DNA of 64,000 nt from Enchytraeus crypticus (lineage: Eukaryota > Annelida > Clitellata > Enchytraeida > Enchytraeidae), in assembly GCA_905160935.1 (NCBI GenBank), contig CAJHZI010000550.1:272501-336500 (forward strand), written 5' to 3'. Of the stretch, positions 10,330-22,345 are shown in pieces. Every line of letters starts with the position of its first letter. Position 1 is the stretch's first letter. Position numbers and translations under genes: made by a program. Below the pieces are notes generated by a model, which saw only the letters and a list, made by a program, of their open reading frames with translations, was not told the DNA's origin and ran no database searches.

Positions 10330-11330
10330 CTAGCAGGAATAACCCAACGTTTTCAAACGGGAACATGCTTAACAAAATGCACAAATCTTAACCTACAACC
10401 TTCTCTCAGAAACATCACTTATTTATAAGTGATTTCACTTAACGTCATAAATAATTAATTGTAATTTTGAGGTTTAATTCTATTTTGAAGCACTGAGAAG
10501 ACCGAGACTAGTGAAGAATCTCAAAATTGACGAACTTTCAAAAGTAAAAAATAAACACTACAATAACCTTGACCCCTACACGGCCGAAACATCTAGCAAA
10601 GATCGAGTAAATAAACACATCAAATCAGTGTTGACACAATTCAACAGCTCCAACTTTAATAATTCTAATATTTCTGAGAGTTACAAAAATGAACGTTGGC
10701 AAAATATAGGTTAACACGAGACCACAGGGAGCTGACTATTTCTAACATGACTCTCTCTCAATCTAAAAAGTCCGTTCATCTGCGACATCAATGTTTACGA
10801 TAACATCTTTTGTTGTTTAATCTGACACCAAATCCTCATTGATAACATTGCAATGAAGACTTGTATTGCATCTCGTACATAATGGGCTGAATAATAAAAT
10901 TGCGCTTTAAGTTTTCAAAGTTGAATGCAGCAAATCCAATTTTTACTTAACAGTAAAGTTAACTTGTACCCTGCATTAACTAGTATGGAGAATTCGAGCA
11001 TTACATGTTGCTGACTTAATCAGTTTATGTTCCCACATTATTTAATTTTGAAGATTGGCTCTTATAATAAAGAGTCCTTTGCAGGAAACGGAACCAGACT
11101 GAGATCACTGTGATACATATTTGGATATTGCCGAGAATTAAAAAAAAATTGAAAAACTATTTGTGATTATTTCTGAGAAGTGTTGAAAAGACTCATCTGT
11201 TTGGATCTCTAAAATCTCAAATACAGCACACGAGTGCGATTTAACACAGAGGTGTTATATGATTCTGCTATACACAGAGATATTATACTCTCTAAAGTAT
11301 ACATGTATACACTTTACAAATTATTAATTT
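10330..11330. other. Interval without a supported gene
   Basis: AT-rich sequence between an R2 copy and an R1 copy. A 67-codon plus frame at 10511-10714 shows no recognised motif. I see nothing I can support here. Confidence 0.4.
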
Positions 11331-11331
11331 A

Positions 11332-11515
11332 TATCATCCGCCTTTGAATCCAAGTTTAACTAGGGTCGGGATACAAATAGACTGTCTCAAATCTTGTCTG
11401 TCCTACACCACACCACCAGTCAATACTCTATTGAGACTTTTCCATTCGTTTAAATTTTGTAGCAATTTCAGGAGCCTAGGCGCCCACCAAACGAATGCCC
11501 TTTCTCATGTTGGAA
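11332..11515 (-). repeat. Repeat family R1 fragment
   Basis: Matches the middle of R1 through gaatccaagtttaactaggg, gtagcaatttcaggagccta and ccaccaaacgaatgcccttt. The (CAT)n tail is nearly lost. Confidence 0.65.
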
Positions 11516-11687
11516 ACTTTACATATGATTTATATAAAATTGAAACATGAGGATCAATTGGGAGCCCACGTACTGTACTACACTCAGTCATAGAATGAAG
11601 TGTAAATCCCACGTTAAATGAATTAGTACAAGTTTTGAGATATACTTTCTCCTGAATACTTGACCATATTCAGCACATACATGAGGT

Positions 11688-12517
11688 TTAAAGGCTTTTA
11701 TGTACAGAATTCACATGCACCTTGAGATTTGAAGCTGTACTAAAATATTTACTACACTCACTACACGAGTGAGGTCTCTGTTGGTAATGTACAGTAATCC
11801 AATGTTGCTTGAGGTGCGCTTTTGTTGCACTCCTGTATTCACATTGGGCACAGCCAAAACGTCGAATTCGATCATGAACCCATCTCCTATGATTAGTAAG
11901 ACTACTCTTCAATGAACACTTATAATCACACTGATCACAGGTGAAAGGTTTTTCTTCACAATGAACTGATCTCCAGTGACGATCTAGATCTTGACGTGTT
12001 GAGAATTTCTTATCACAAGAAGAGCATTCAAAAGACTTTTCTTGATTGTGAACAAAACGAATGTGACGTGTTAGATTACCCTTCAGTGAGCAGCAAAAGT
12101 CACACTGTGGACACTCGTGAGGTTTCTCCTCTGAATGAACAGCTGAGATGTGTTTATTTATATCTGAACAGTAGGTAGAACTGAAATCACACTTGTCACA
12201 CTCATATTTCTTATCTCCATGCACGTGTTTGATATGCTGAGTGAGATCCGATTTAATGCTGTATGATTTATCACACAGAGTACAGCAATGTTGTCTGTTG
12301 TTCTCATGTTTGCGCTGTATGTGGATCTTCAAGTATTTCTTCTTGCTGAATGTTTTATCACACTGAGTACAACTAAACTGACTGTCACTCAAGTGTTTAC
12401 ACTGTGTACTTGACTTTACTTGATCTGTTCCACTTATAGTTACCTCACACTGAGAACATTTGTCACGTCGTGGAGGATCTGATTCACTTGATCTTATTCT
12501 TTCGAAATCTGTCACAC
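11688..12517 (-). CDS. ZnfB finger exon (8 C2H2 fingers)
   Basis: Minus-strand exon starting after the acceptor ttgcag (12518-12520) and ending at the stop at 11688-11690. With the leader at 18068-18197 the coding length is 960 nt, 319 residues plus stop, in one frame. It encodes the shared degenerate motif (C-S-Q-C...C-K-H) and then eight fingers of C-x2-C-x12-H-x4-H. Their starts are FSCTQC, CCTLC, YECDKC, ECPQC, FECSSC, FTCDQC, FGCAQC and HSCSEC. The C terminus ends early: compared with the paralogues, one extra T after codons for V-H-K-S-L creates a stop, and the next bases still read like a decayed finger (P-H-V-C-A-E). Probably a nuclear DNA-binding protein; the target is unknown. Confidence 0.88.
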
Positions 12518-12600
12518 CTGCAACATCCAACCAAAAGAGCAAGTATTTGTTATTTATTTGATCAATACAGAGAATTACAGTATACATAGGAATCTACTAC

Positions 12601-12604
<4 letters not shown>

Positions 12605-12666
<62 letters not shown>

Positions 12667-12702
12667 GTATTATATACCTATGTATACTGTATATATATAA
12701 TA

Positions 12703-12753
<51 letters not shown>

Positions 12754-12771
12754 TATATATATATAAATATA
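12605..12771. repeat. Two (TA)n microsatellites with a short spacer
   Basis: Alternating TA runs at about 12606-12662 and 12709-12750, with a degenerate TA-rich remainder to 12771. Long IYIYIY-type frames over this stretch are artefacts. Confidence 0.95.
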
Positions 12772-12784
12772 TACATAAATACAG

Positions 12785-13473
12785 AAGACAAGGAAGCAGA
12801 AAGACACTAGCTTTCACTGATAAGCCCAACATATCTCCATCAGAGCTGCTACCGTGATTCGTTTCCTCGACGCTGCTGTTGCTACTACTCTGTTGAACAG
12901 ATTGTGACTCAATTCTAGAACGATTTTCTTCTTTTCTCTCTCTCGCTTGAAGTAAGGCATCTCTTTCAAGACGACGGACATCTTGTTTAACCATTTTGGT
13001 GTCCACTGGACCCAAGTAGCCCCTTTTCCCCTCTCCCTTTGAGCAAGCAGTGGCTGTCTGTCTTCTTGAATCTTTATAAAGTTAAAGCGTCTGTGTGTGT
13101 AACATCAAACAGATCATCAATGGTTTGAGCAAACCTGTCTTCCTTACCTGGCTGCACTTCGGTTCGGCATGCAGCACTTTTCTTTAATCCCTGCCACAAG
13201 AAATGTAATTGTTTTATCTTATTTACAATATGACATTCTTTTTTCGTTGGTATCTTTGCCTTCTCCCAAAAGACATAAATTTCTTGCGCAGTGTTGGTTG
13301 CATTGTCTTGAATTGCTCTCTTATCCTTACGATGATGATGAAGGAAACGTTACAAAACCGGTTTGTTTGAAGGGAGCTTTGATCCTGTAATTTCTAGCAT
13401 TGTACTACCCACCAACCACATACCAATGTCTTTTTTCTTTGGTTTAACTTTGCAACTAGCCATCTCACAGCAA
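12785..13473 (-). pseudogene. Broken copy of an arthropod hypothetical gene family
   Basis: Minus strand, from the ATG at 13471-13473. The first block reads M-A-S-C-K-V-K-P-K-K-K-D-I-G-M-W-L and stops after K-P-V-L. The same frame continues past this stop through A-Q-E-I-Y-V-F-W-E-K-A-K-I-P-T and D-D-L-F-D-V-T-H-T-D-A-L to another stop. A shifted frame then gives V-K-Q-D-V-R-R-L-E-R-D and R-K-E-E-N-R-S-R. This order (FWEKA-x-IPT, DDLFDV, a basic helical tail) resembles proteins of unknown function common in arthropod genomes; I recognise the pattern but not a named domain. With two stops and a frame change it is a pseudogene, lying in the ZnfB intron. Confidence 0.6.
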
Positions 13474-13877
13474 CTATCTTAAAAACACTGAACATCTGTA
13501 TAGTTTTGAAAATCTGTAAACCTTTGATTTAGACTACTTGAGTAAATAATGAACCATGTGCTTTGTGAGCGAAGTACAAGAAATTAACTCCATAGATAGT
13601 TGCTATTTTTCATAAACTGAATCTCTATGTATCTTAATTGAATTTTACTTTATTCAATGAATAACGAATAAACTTTGAGTACTAAGTAAAACGCCGCATT
13701 AGCTTGATAATAGATGAAAACTTCAGCGGTCTTGTGCAACCTCTAAATATCAACCAAATCCATCCAAATTTTCTTTATTAATCATTTATACCAAAATGAA
13801 GAATCTAAGAGGGTGTGAGTGATAAAAAATATGAAAAAAAGTTTTCCTATGTAATTCATTGTCACCCTAATATATAT

Positions 13878-14627
13878 AGACTGGGGCATAAAAAAATAAT
13901 CCCCTAGTGAAACCTCAATAACTTTGGCAAAACTTAAAATATTTATACAACATTTTCAGAGCTTCTAGAGGAGATTTATACTATCTGTATAAATACTGCA
14001 AATTTTGTAAAAATGTATTCAGCAGTAACAACATTACATCGTTTCTACGAAAAAAAGTGCTAACATCAATATTAACAAGGCTTAATTAAACGAAGGTATC
14101 GGAAATTTGTCTTCAGAATTTAGGAAATGTGTTGAATGCTTCAAGATTTTCAGTTCAGTTGCACTACAGCTTCAAACATCGTCGGCCTAATTAGGCCCTG
14201 CCTAAGCGACTTTTAATTTTCAGCAATGCGAAAACAGTAAGCAAATTACTGTATCAAAACAATAAGCCTGGCTTGGCCGATAGAGACAATCAATTGAGCT
14301 ATTCATGCATTTCGAAAAGACTGCAGACATGCTTTTAAGCCGATGGTGGACATTTTGAGCATATACCGAATAGTTAACTTGACCACATAAGTATAGGGCC
14401 GTTTTCATGGTCATTAACGACTTAAAAAGGAATGACTGACTATTCAAAAACCTTGTTAAATTGATTTCAGCACTTTTTTCTTAGAAACGCTGTAATTTTA
14501 CTACTGAACAGTTTTTCACCAAATTTGCAGGATATATGTAGAGATTCCTCTCTAGAAGCTCAGAAAAGTTTGTTTAAATATTGTGAATTTTGTCGAAATT
14601 ATGGAGATTTCTAGGGGATTGCTACAG

Positions 14628-14632
<5 letters not shown>
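13878..14632 (+). mobile_element. Second mariner/IS630-like relic with about 190-bp inverted ends
   Basis: The ends are inverted copies. The left starts tagactggggcat and the right, read inward, starts cagactgtagcaatcccct. Both continue through related segments containing gagcttctagag, gcaaattt and aaaaaagtgct. TA-rich sequence flanks both sides, compatible with TA target use. Around 14290-14360 the plus strand reads R-L-Q-T-C-F-stop-A-D-G-G-H-F-E-H, resembling the C-terminal end of transposases in this group with one in-frame stop. About 750 bases in all, so most of the gene is gone. Confidence 0.72.

Positions 14633-14702
<70 letters not shown>
14631..14702. repeat. (TA)n microsatellite
   Basis: Uninterrupted TA run between the right end of the mariner-like relic and the 3' end of the inserted LINE. 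Confidence 0.95.
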
Positions 14703-14703
<1 letters not shown>

Positions 14704-14706
<3 letters not shown>

Positions 14707-16267
14707 TTTAGTGCACTACCAACTGGCAGGTCCATGGTATATAACGCCTATACTCTTCTTTGTCTTCTGCCTTACTCTTCATATCCACATATGAGTGGGT
14801 CTTTAAATCATCTAACATTCCTAATCTCGGCCTGCCCCTGCCTCTTTTCCTTCCATTCTACCTTCTATTACCTCTATTAGTAGACCATCCCCCTTAGAAT
14901 GTGTCCTATTCAACTGTTCTTCCTACTTCTTAATACATTTATCAACTGTCTATCTGTGCCAACACTCTCCAGAACTTCCTCATTTGTAACCTTTTGAGTC
15001 CAACTAATCTTCTCCATTCTTCTCCAAATCCACATTTCCAAAGCCTCCAGTTTCCTAATATCTTTCTACCCTAAGGTCCATGTTTCACATCCATACAATA
15101 ACGTGATCCAAACCAAAGTTTTCACTATCCATATCTTTGTGTGACTTTTTGTTAATAGTTCTTTTCTATTACCAAAGACCGCTTTTGCTTGTGCAATCCT
15201 ACTGAATATTTCCGTCTCACATTTCCCGTCATCGGTTATAGTATGACCCAAATATTTGAAACTCCTTACCTGTTCCAATTTCGTACCATTTATTGTGATA
15301 CTACCTTCATCTTTATTACTGGACATTGGACAATCTCATAACCTTAGTCTTTTTTATATTAATCTTCATGCCATATCTTAGGGCCGTATCATTCAGCCTA
15401 TCCATTATCTTCTGCAGTCCAATCTCGCTGCCCGCTTCCATTACCTGGTCATCAGCAAATCGTACATCTTGTAACAAATTCCCTCCTACTTTTATTCCTT
15501 CTTCCATGTCTTCCTCCATCATTGCCTCAGCGTAAATGTTCAACAGCAGCGGTGAAATGCTACAACCTTGTCCTACTCCACGTCCTATTTCCCCTTCTTC
15601 TGAGTATTCCTGTAGATTTTGATTACATTTCTTTGATTCATTTACAAGTTTAAATTAGTCTTCTATCTCTCCAATCAATTCCTATTCTTTTTAAGATATT
15701 CATCATCGTTATCCAATCAATCCTGTCCAAGGCCGTCTCGAAGTCTACAAAGCATACAAAAACGTCATTTCCATATTCTAAGCTTCTTTCGCATAGAACC
15801 CGCATTACCCCTATTGCTTTTCTTGTGTCGCATCCTTTCCTAAAACCAAATTGTGTCTTGTTCAGTATCATCTCTGCTTTCGAATGAATGCGATTATTTA
15901 TTATCTTTAATAAGATCTTCGATGCATGAGGTATTAAACTTATTGTTCTGTAATCCAAACACTCCACAGCATTGGCTTTTTTGGAAATTGGGATTACTAA
16001 CGTGGTAAAGTTGTCTGGCCAAATACCTGTATTGTACACTTCCATACATAACTAATTGAGTGTTTCTCCTTCCAACATTTTTCAAGAATTTGGCTAGGAT
16101 TTCATCTATTCCGGCTGCTTTCCCCTTCTTCATACTGTTAATTGCAGAATAAATTTCCTCCTTCATTATAACGGGGCCCGTTTTATCGTTTTCTATGATA
16201 TTTTCTTCTATTTTAAAGTCTTCTTGCACTGGCTTCCCAGCCTTATCATACAATTCCTCTGCATATT
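14704..16267 (-). mobile_element. RTE-like LINE, 5'-truncated, with target-site duplication
   Basis: Minus-strand element. Its 3' end is at about 14704 (plus strand ctcttttagtgcactacc) and its 5' truncation at about 16267. The sequence ctacagtctgtatatatat occurs at 14622-14640 and again at 16268-16286, giving a target duplication of about 19 bases. Reading 5' to 3', coding remnants include the RT N-part (M-K-K-G-K-A-A-G-I-D-E-I, Q-F-G-F-R-K-G-C-D-T-R), the F-A-D-D-Q catalytic box (about 15445-15460) and a later segment (F-K-Y-L-G-H-T-I-T-D-D-G). Frames are broken in several places. The insertion lies in the ZnfB intron. Confidence 0.87.
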
Positions 16268-16275
16268 CTACAGTC

Positions 16276-16281
16276 TGTATA

Positions 16282-16335
<54 letters not shown>
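16276..16335. repeat. (TA)n microsatellite
   Basis: TA run that begins inside the right copy of the LINE target duplication. Before the insertion it was continuous with the run at 14631. Confidence 0.9.
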
Positions 16336-16336
<1 letters not shown>

Positions 16337-16756
16337 GATAAAACTCTTTCAACTGACTTTTGATTCTTGAGTTGAATTGACTCATGGAGAAGGGTGAGAA
16401 AATAAATGGATTCTGGCCATCAAATTCTAAAAGCCTGTGTGATGACGATGATACTTATGAATTTACCTGAATTTACCAGAACTTCTACCACCTTTCATTA
16501 TTCCATTCTTCCTTTACACTTCGGTAGCAGGAAAAAGGGAAGAAAGCCAAGGGCTTATTTCAATCCCCAATCATACATGAGTACAACATCCAGCTTGTTT
16601 TAAAACTATTGACCGACACCGCATTCACAATATCCTCACTCAAAGAGTTTCACCTATCAATCACCCTATGAGAAAAAAGAAAACTTTCCTAAGTCTATCC
16701 TTACTCCTAACCATTAACCATAATTTAATATATGCACTGATTAACATCAGTTGCTG

Positions 16757-16850
16757 TATGATAAGAACCTGATCTCACAGTGGATGTGACATCTACACGT
16801 CTCAGTACAACTGAACAGTTACGTAGTTCTGGTATTAGATATCCCTTACT
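16757..16850 (-). repeat. Conserved intronic block, copy 1
   Basis: About 95 bases, containing cctgatctca, gtggatgtgac, ctcagtacaactgaacagtt and gtagttctggtatt on the plus strand. Related copies occur at 17038-17130, 38085-38180, 47215-47290 and 57390-57485. All lie in introns of the znf genes in the same orientation relative to the gene. Confidence 0.75.
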
Positions 16851-17037
16851 GAAGTGCATGAGTTACGTTAAGTACAGTATTCAACAAATCCTCAAATCAA
16901 AATTCTGAAATCAACCTTAGCCAAATGTACAGAAAATATGTGTTAGGCCATTATTTTCATAATTATTATGTTAGAAGAACCAAATTTCACCAATATTATC
17001 TTTCACTCAGCATCACAAGCTATCAATTATTAAATGA

Positions 17038-17790
17038 TATGAACCTGATCTCAGAGTGGATGTGACATCCAAACGTTTCAGTACAAATGAACAGTTGCAT
17101 AGTTCTGGTATTGGATGTTCTTTGTTTACACCTGAGCAAATATAACATTTCATGATTAAGTATCATAAAACAGTATTTAGAGCATCTCATCTTGCTGATT
17201 ATTGAATTAATAATACCACGGAAATCAATCTTGTAATATGTGATTTATTAATTATGATGAATAGCTATATATAAGCTATACAGGCGTCATATATCATGGA
17301 CCTGCCAGTAGGCATGCACTAAGAGAGCGAAAACTACATAATCATAATTGATGTTGAGTTTACTTTAGCATATTTAAGAATAGAGTGATATAGTGCAACG
17401 AAGTGAATATTTTGTTTAGCTTCTCAAAAAAACTTATAATTAAAAATCTCTCATGTTAGATGTTGAATTAGGAAGTTAAATCAGTATTAGAAATATGTAA
17501 TTGAATAAAGTCCATTTAACCTAATTTTTATTTGTTTCAAACAGGTAATAGGCACAAAAATTTGCATAGCTGGTTCTATTTTTAGTATCGTTGGAAAGTC
17601 ACCTTGGATATTGATATACAAGTGAGTAAATTTTAGTAGTTGTACATAATTTGTCACTAGGAATAACTATTCCAGCTAAAGAAGATGAGGAGCCACACCA
17701 ACTATTCTATGTATCAAGGATTTCAAGTTTTCAAACATCAAATTATCCTCAGCACTAGAGTCAATATGAAGTATTCAATGTATTGAGAAT
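17038..17790. repeat. Intronic duplication shared with 38085-38885
   Basis: The ZnfB intron segment aligns with the ZnfD intron segment. It includes a second copy of the conserved block (17038-17130), the LINE 3' scrap with GA tail (about 17275-17325) and later phrases such as ggaccttgattgat-like and tcctcagcactagag-like pieces. Both introns therefore descend from one duplicated locus. Confidence 0.7.
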
Positions 17791-17984
17791 CAAATAGTCA
17801 TAATTATAACATAAAGTTATGTGTTCGACAGCGGTTGTATATCAAAAGAGCTTTTGCTTCAAAAATGAAATCATTATGGCATAATTGCAAAGTCTAACGT
17901 GATTGTCATAATGTACTTGTAATCACAACATCTTTTCCAGTACAGTCACTTAGAGCATCTTGTCTAAATAGCAGTCTACTTAAT

Positions 17985-18597
17985 ATTACAAGAGTTCAGT
18001 AAATTCTCACACAGTCTACGATGTACAGTTACATATTCACAGTAGTATCAAAGAATTACATTCTTACGTTCACATTTGTTTGAACATCCTGGTGATAAAT
18101 TATTCTCCTCCACTGATGAATGTGCAATCAAGTCTTCACTCACAGCACATGTACTTGACACCTCAGGCTCCCACTTGACTTTAATAAATTCTGACATTTC
18201 GGATAATTATCAACAGTATACTTAGAATACTGATCAGTACTTTTATTAAATACTGATTCAGTATTCTAAGCCACTGACTGCAAAGTATAGCAGAAATGCA
18301 TATAGGTCTCAATAAATCATACCTACATTTAAAGTAATTGTATTTAACAAGTACTGTATATACTAGTATATCACTAGCAATATATAAATTATTGCAAATA
18401 CATTTATATTTACAAAATTTTTAATAAAGGCCTAAGTAAATTTTAAAAATCAACCTAGAATTCTGGGTAATAAATCTACTAAAGTCTTTAAAAAGTCCTC
18501 GCTTAAATCCTTAAAAATAACTGAAATTCCAACCAGTCCTAGCTAATTTTTAAGCTAACGAATTTATAGAAGAAAATTAAGGATTGAGAGAAAATTA
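17985..18597. repeat. Segmental duplication around the ZnfB leader, matching 27592-28190
   Basis: The two segments align from ttcagtaaattctc on the left to ggattgagagaaaatta on the right, including the leader exon. Flanking parts carry substitutions and small gaps, while the 130 coding bases are identical. Confidence 0.85.
18068..18197 (-). CDS. ZnfB leader exon
   Basis: Minus-strand coding exon from the ATG at 18195-18197 to the donor GTAAGA below 18068 (130 nt, 43 codons plus one base, phase 1). The peptide begins MSEFIKVKWEPEVSS and ends CSNKCE. V-K-W-E fits the SUMO-acceptor consensus; the second motif seen in other leaders is shortened away. The coding part is identical, base for base, to the ZnfC leader at 27678-27807, while flanking sequence differs. 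Joining to 12517 gives E-R-V-T-D-F in frame. Whether untranslated sequence precedes the ATG in the same exon is not clear. Confidence 0.75.
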
Positions 18598-18599
18598 TA

Positions 18600-20460
18600 T
18601 TAAAATTAGTATAATGAATTATGGCTAATGCTACATCCCAAAATGAATTTGGCATAGTAGCAAGTTAAAAAGAAACAAAAAAAACAAATGTATATATCTC
18701 GCCCATATTCTTATTGTAGTTACAACATACACATTAAAGGAAAATTTCTCTTTGAATGAGAACAACTGCGTCCTTGATACCAATTCTTTGTTTATGTTGG
18801 GAAGGGTCTCTCTAGTAAACTGCATTTTACCGCATTAAGTTATATTTTAAAGTTCTCTGAGATTTTAATTACATTTAACCATAATATGGACGCATTTAAT
18901 TATAAATAATGAACTGCTATTGAAATAAACTTATTTTCATTAAGATAACTGCCATATTATAGCATCACTTGCTAATGCCCCTATACTGCTGCATTTAAAT
19001 ATTCGTATAAATAAACGAGTATATATTTAAATTTAGGAAACTAATATGTAGAGTTACGGGTTAAAATATGTTATAGTGAATTTAATGTGACCTCAATAAG
19101 CAACTAATGATCACACACACTGACCGAAAGTGTCGAGATTTAACGTATTGAGTTATGCAACAAAGTTTTAGATATTAAGCAAAGATACTAAATTCAATAT
19201 TCCATAATTCTACTATTCAGCTTACTATTACGCAAACTATTATCATAATTCAAATATAATCTACTAATTCATCAATACAAACGATGCACACTCAATAATT
19301 TAAGCGAAAAATGTGCTAGAAATTACGTATTTATAATTCACTTGCCACTATACTAGGTTTTTTCAGCGCTTTATACAGTGAAAATCTGTGGCCTCTCTTT
19401 CCATTGCATTGTGATACAGAGCCAAAGAATTATGCCTACGATTGGTTTTTATAGTATAATATCTATGTACACTCCAATGTGTGTAAAACATCGAACTAGG
19501 CAAAAATTATTGCTATAAAGTAAAAAATTACAATTTCCTATGCTTCACTAGTAAAATATTACAATAGGAAGACCCTTCTCAAAAGTAAACAAAGACCTGC
19601 AATTGTTCTCATTTAAGCTTCTAAGGACAATGCATAATAATAAGTAACATTGATGCCCATCTTAAATGACAGGGAAATGTTATTTCAAGCACAGAATAAT
19701 ACAAATATATTTGTCTCCAATCGCAAACTATTCCTAATGATTTTAATATTTTTTATTAAAATATACAAATATTTCTATTTACAAAATGATCTTCATCAGT
19801 GCTACCCCTACGAAAAACATTCGCTCTGTATTCGAGCCACATGTATATTTCTTACCAGAGATCTTTAAATAAGTAGATATGGCATGACCGTTGTTTCAGC
19901 AATACCAGTTTTGTAACAAGAGCGACTTGATTTCCAGCATGCTCCATTTAATCGAGAGGGTAAATAAAGCCCTTTTGTCATATATGTATTTAATAGTAAT
20001 TTCTCTAATTTCAGATTTATTTCGTGATATTCAGCCTCTAAACGTTTTTTAAATGATGTATTAATGCGCAATTGGGTATACAAATACTCAGAAATCCGGA
20101 AACTAAAGAACGGAGAATATCCTTTAAGAGATTTGAAATAGAATTTATTTACATTTTGTATTATAAAAATATACATCCAATTAATAGGAATTCGTTTCAA
20201 AAAATTTTTGTCCTGACGATATATTGGATAGATGTGATGATAAATGTGCTACTAAAGTGTTTCATTATGTTTCAAAAGCTTTGCAAATGTTCAAAAACTT
20301 CATTATTTTATGCCTTTAAATAACGATCAGCTGATATTGTTTACCTCCGGCTAGCAAAATTAGTTGTTGGCATAACTGCAATTCTTGAACTCAATGTTTA
20401 CAATGGTTGAGATTGCCTTTGACACTTCTACGGTTTTTCTTTATTCTAGGTTTCTTACTA
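18600..20460. other. Interval without a supported gene
   Basis: AT-rich sequence upstream of ZnfB and downstream of ZnfC. Open frames are short and unlike any family I recognise. It might hold the ZnfB promoter, but no core elements can be assigned. Confidence 0.4.
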
Positions 20461-20489
20461 GCATTTCTCCATTATGTACTGTGCCTCTG

Positions 20490-20720
20490 TACGGTTCTTC
20501 CTAAGTGCCAGGCCCACCACACATCGTACACATCCACATCACACGTACTACATATACTACACCACACATACCCCGCATGCTACACATCCCACACACGCAA
20601 CATGTGCCACACATACCATACATACTACACCTCCCACACGTCTCACAGATACATACTATGTGTGGGATGTGAAGTATGTGTACCATTCGGGATATATGTA
20701 ATGTAGTATGTGAAGTGTGC
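20490..20720. repeat. CA-rich degenerate tandem repeat
   Basis: Irregular reiterations of acacatac and cacatcccacacac type, ending in a partly complementary gtatgtg-rich part at 20655-20710. The open frames full of His, Thr and Tyr come from the repeat. Confidence 0.75.
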
Positions 20721-21144
20721 GTGGCACTTAGAAGGCACCATAATTTATTTTAAATTTCTCGCTCAAAACTTATTTTTAAAAGACTTAAAATTTGCAAAAA
20801 TTCAATATTCAATACATCCGCCAGTAGGCCATGTAAATATCACCCAATATATTCACCAAAATATTGACGCTTTGCGTTTGCCTAACGACTGAATGTCACG
20901 TGATTTAAGCTACGAATTGCGCACTGACGTATTGCAAGCAGACTGTAGCAGGTGGTACGTCACACGTCTGCTAAAGAGGGTCGATATCCTCAAAATCACC
21001 AGCATATGCAGGAATTTTTCCTTCTTTGGCTCACAAATCGAGCGACCACAGTTCTGATTGACTCCATGTTGACTGGGTAATGCCACTCCTGATCGATCTG
21101 CTGATAATGAATTCCGATTGGACACTGAGTATCTTAAAAGATTC

Positions 21145-21298
21145 TAAAAAGTAAAAACGCAATATAGTGAAATGATCAACTGTGTTAATATCTATCACTT
21201 TTAATACCGTATGTTTAAACAGTTTTGGGCAATTTAATTAGACCATTTTCCGTATAACCAGTCCTGTGATAGTCCGAGATTTTGCTCTCAGATCAGCG
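21145..21298 (-). repeat. Partial SINE1 copy
   Basis: Matches the 3' part of the SINE1 copies (tgatcaactgtgttaatatc, ccgtataaccagtcctgtg, gattttgctctcagatcagcg) and stops before the B box, so the promoter end is missing. Confidence 0.7.
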
Positions 21299-21767
21299 AA
21301 ATCTAAGAAAGATTTGAATGTGTAGCCTATAGGCCTAGTGACAACCACTGAACATTTATTAACAGAAAGGTTTTTTAAATAATTACAAAAAATTATATTT
21401 CAATTTCTTGTCAAAAGCTGATAAACATATGTCTTAATCTACAGTTAATATATGTCTAGATAGAATATCTTGAGAGGATATGTTACATTTAAGGAGATAT
21501 ATTACATTGCAGTTGCCTCCGCAAAGCAATCAATTTTATGATTGCATAGTTGCACCGCTCCAACGAATTAAATAATACATAAGGTGATTTTTCAAAGTAA
21601 ACACCTTTTATGAAAGGTCTATATGAGATCATTAATAAAAAGATGAATAGGCCTATCAGTTAGGCCTAAGTAACATAATTAATTAATATAATATAATTGA
21701 ATAACAATCCATAATATGTATTCAAATTCATAATATGTATGTATGTGTGTATGTATACGTACAATAG

Positions 21768-21777
<10 letters not shown>

Positions 21778-21835
<58 letters not shown>
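21778..21835. repeat. (GA)n microsatellite
   Basis: Long GA run, seeded next to gatagatagaga. No LINE tail can be recognised adjacent to it. Confidence 0.95.
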
Positions 21836-21837
<2 letters not shown>

Positions 21838-22077
21838 GATCAGCAAACTTTTCAATAACAGTTGAAAGTCTGATCCGAACAAAAGCATTGCTAAAATCTA
21901 GAACAATGACTCTGACAAAGGGACTATACCTGACAACATTTGTGATATACACTGATAGAGTGCTATCAGGGCATCTGTGGTAGATTCGGTTGGCCTGAAG
22001 GCGAATTGATCATATCAACAAAGTCAACAAATCAATAAAACTATTTATTAAATGATCGAGGCGGGATTTAGTTCAGT

Positions 22078-22345
22078 CGATTTAGCTGCGCGTCAACTCA
22101 ACGAAGTTAAGTAACTTCGAGCTCGGTTAGTGCATTGTGTGCGACCGCCATGGAAGGCCGAGTGTTGGCAGCTTAGAGTGAAAAATCCCCTGGGTCCCCA
22201 GAGCACAGGTTCAACGTCCAAAACTCAAGACATGCTCAGCCAAAATATGACAAGAATATTATCTCGCAGAATAGAACCTAACGGTCGGCGGAATTTCATT
22301 TAAAAGAATCCCGGCCATCGCTTCAACAGCCACGACAGAGCGACT
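22078..22345 (+). repeat. 5S-rRNA-derived SINE, copy 1
   Basis: At 22100-22170 the sequence follows the 3' half of animal 5S rRNA. The phrases aacgaagttaagtaac (box A region), gctcggttagtgc (intermediate element) and tgcgaccgccatggaa (box C region) come in the right order and spacing, then ccgagtgttggc as in the 5S 3' end. The preceding 20 bases (ttagttcagtcgatttagc) resemble a tRNA A box. A non-5S body follows. The second copy is at 42171-42465. The family name SINE3 covers 5S-derived SINEs; assignment to a known subfamily needs a search. Confidence 0.78.

Noticed and set aside
12558..12857. Frames with long Ile-Tyr repeats, here and at 14590 and 15894
   Set aside because: They are translations of (TA)n microsatellites.
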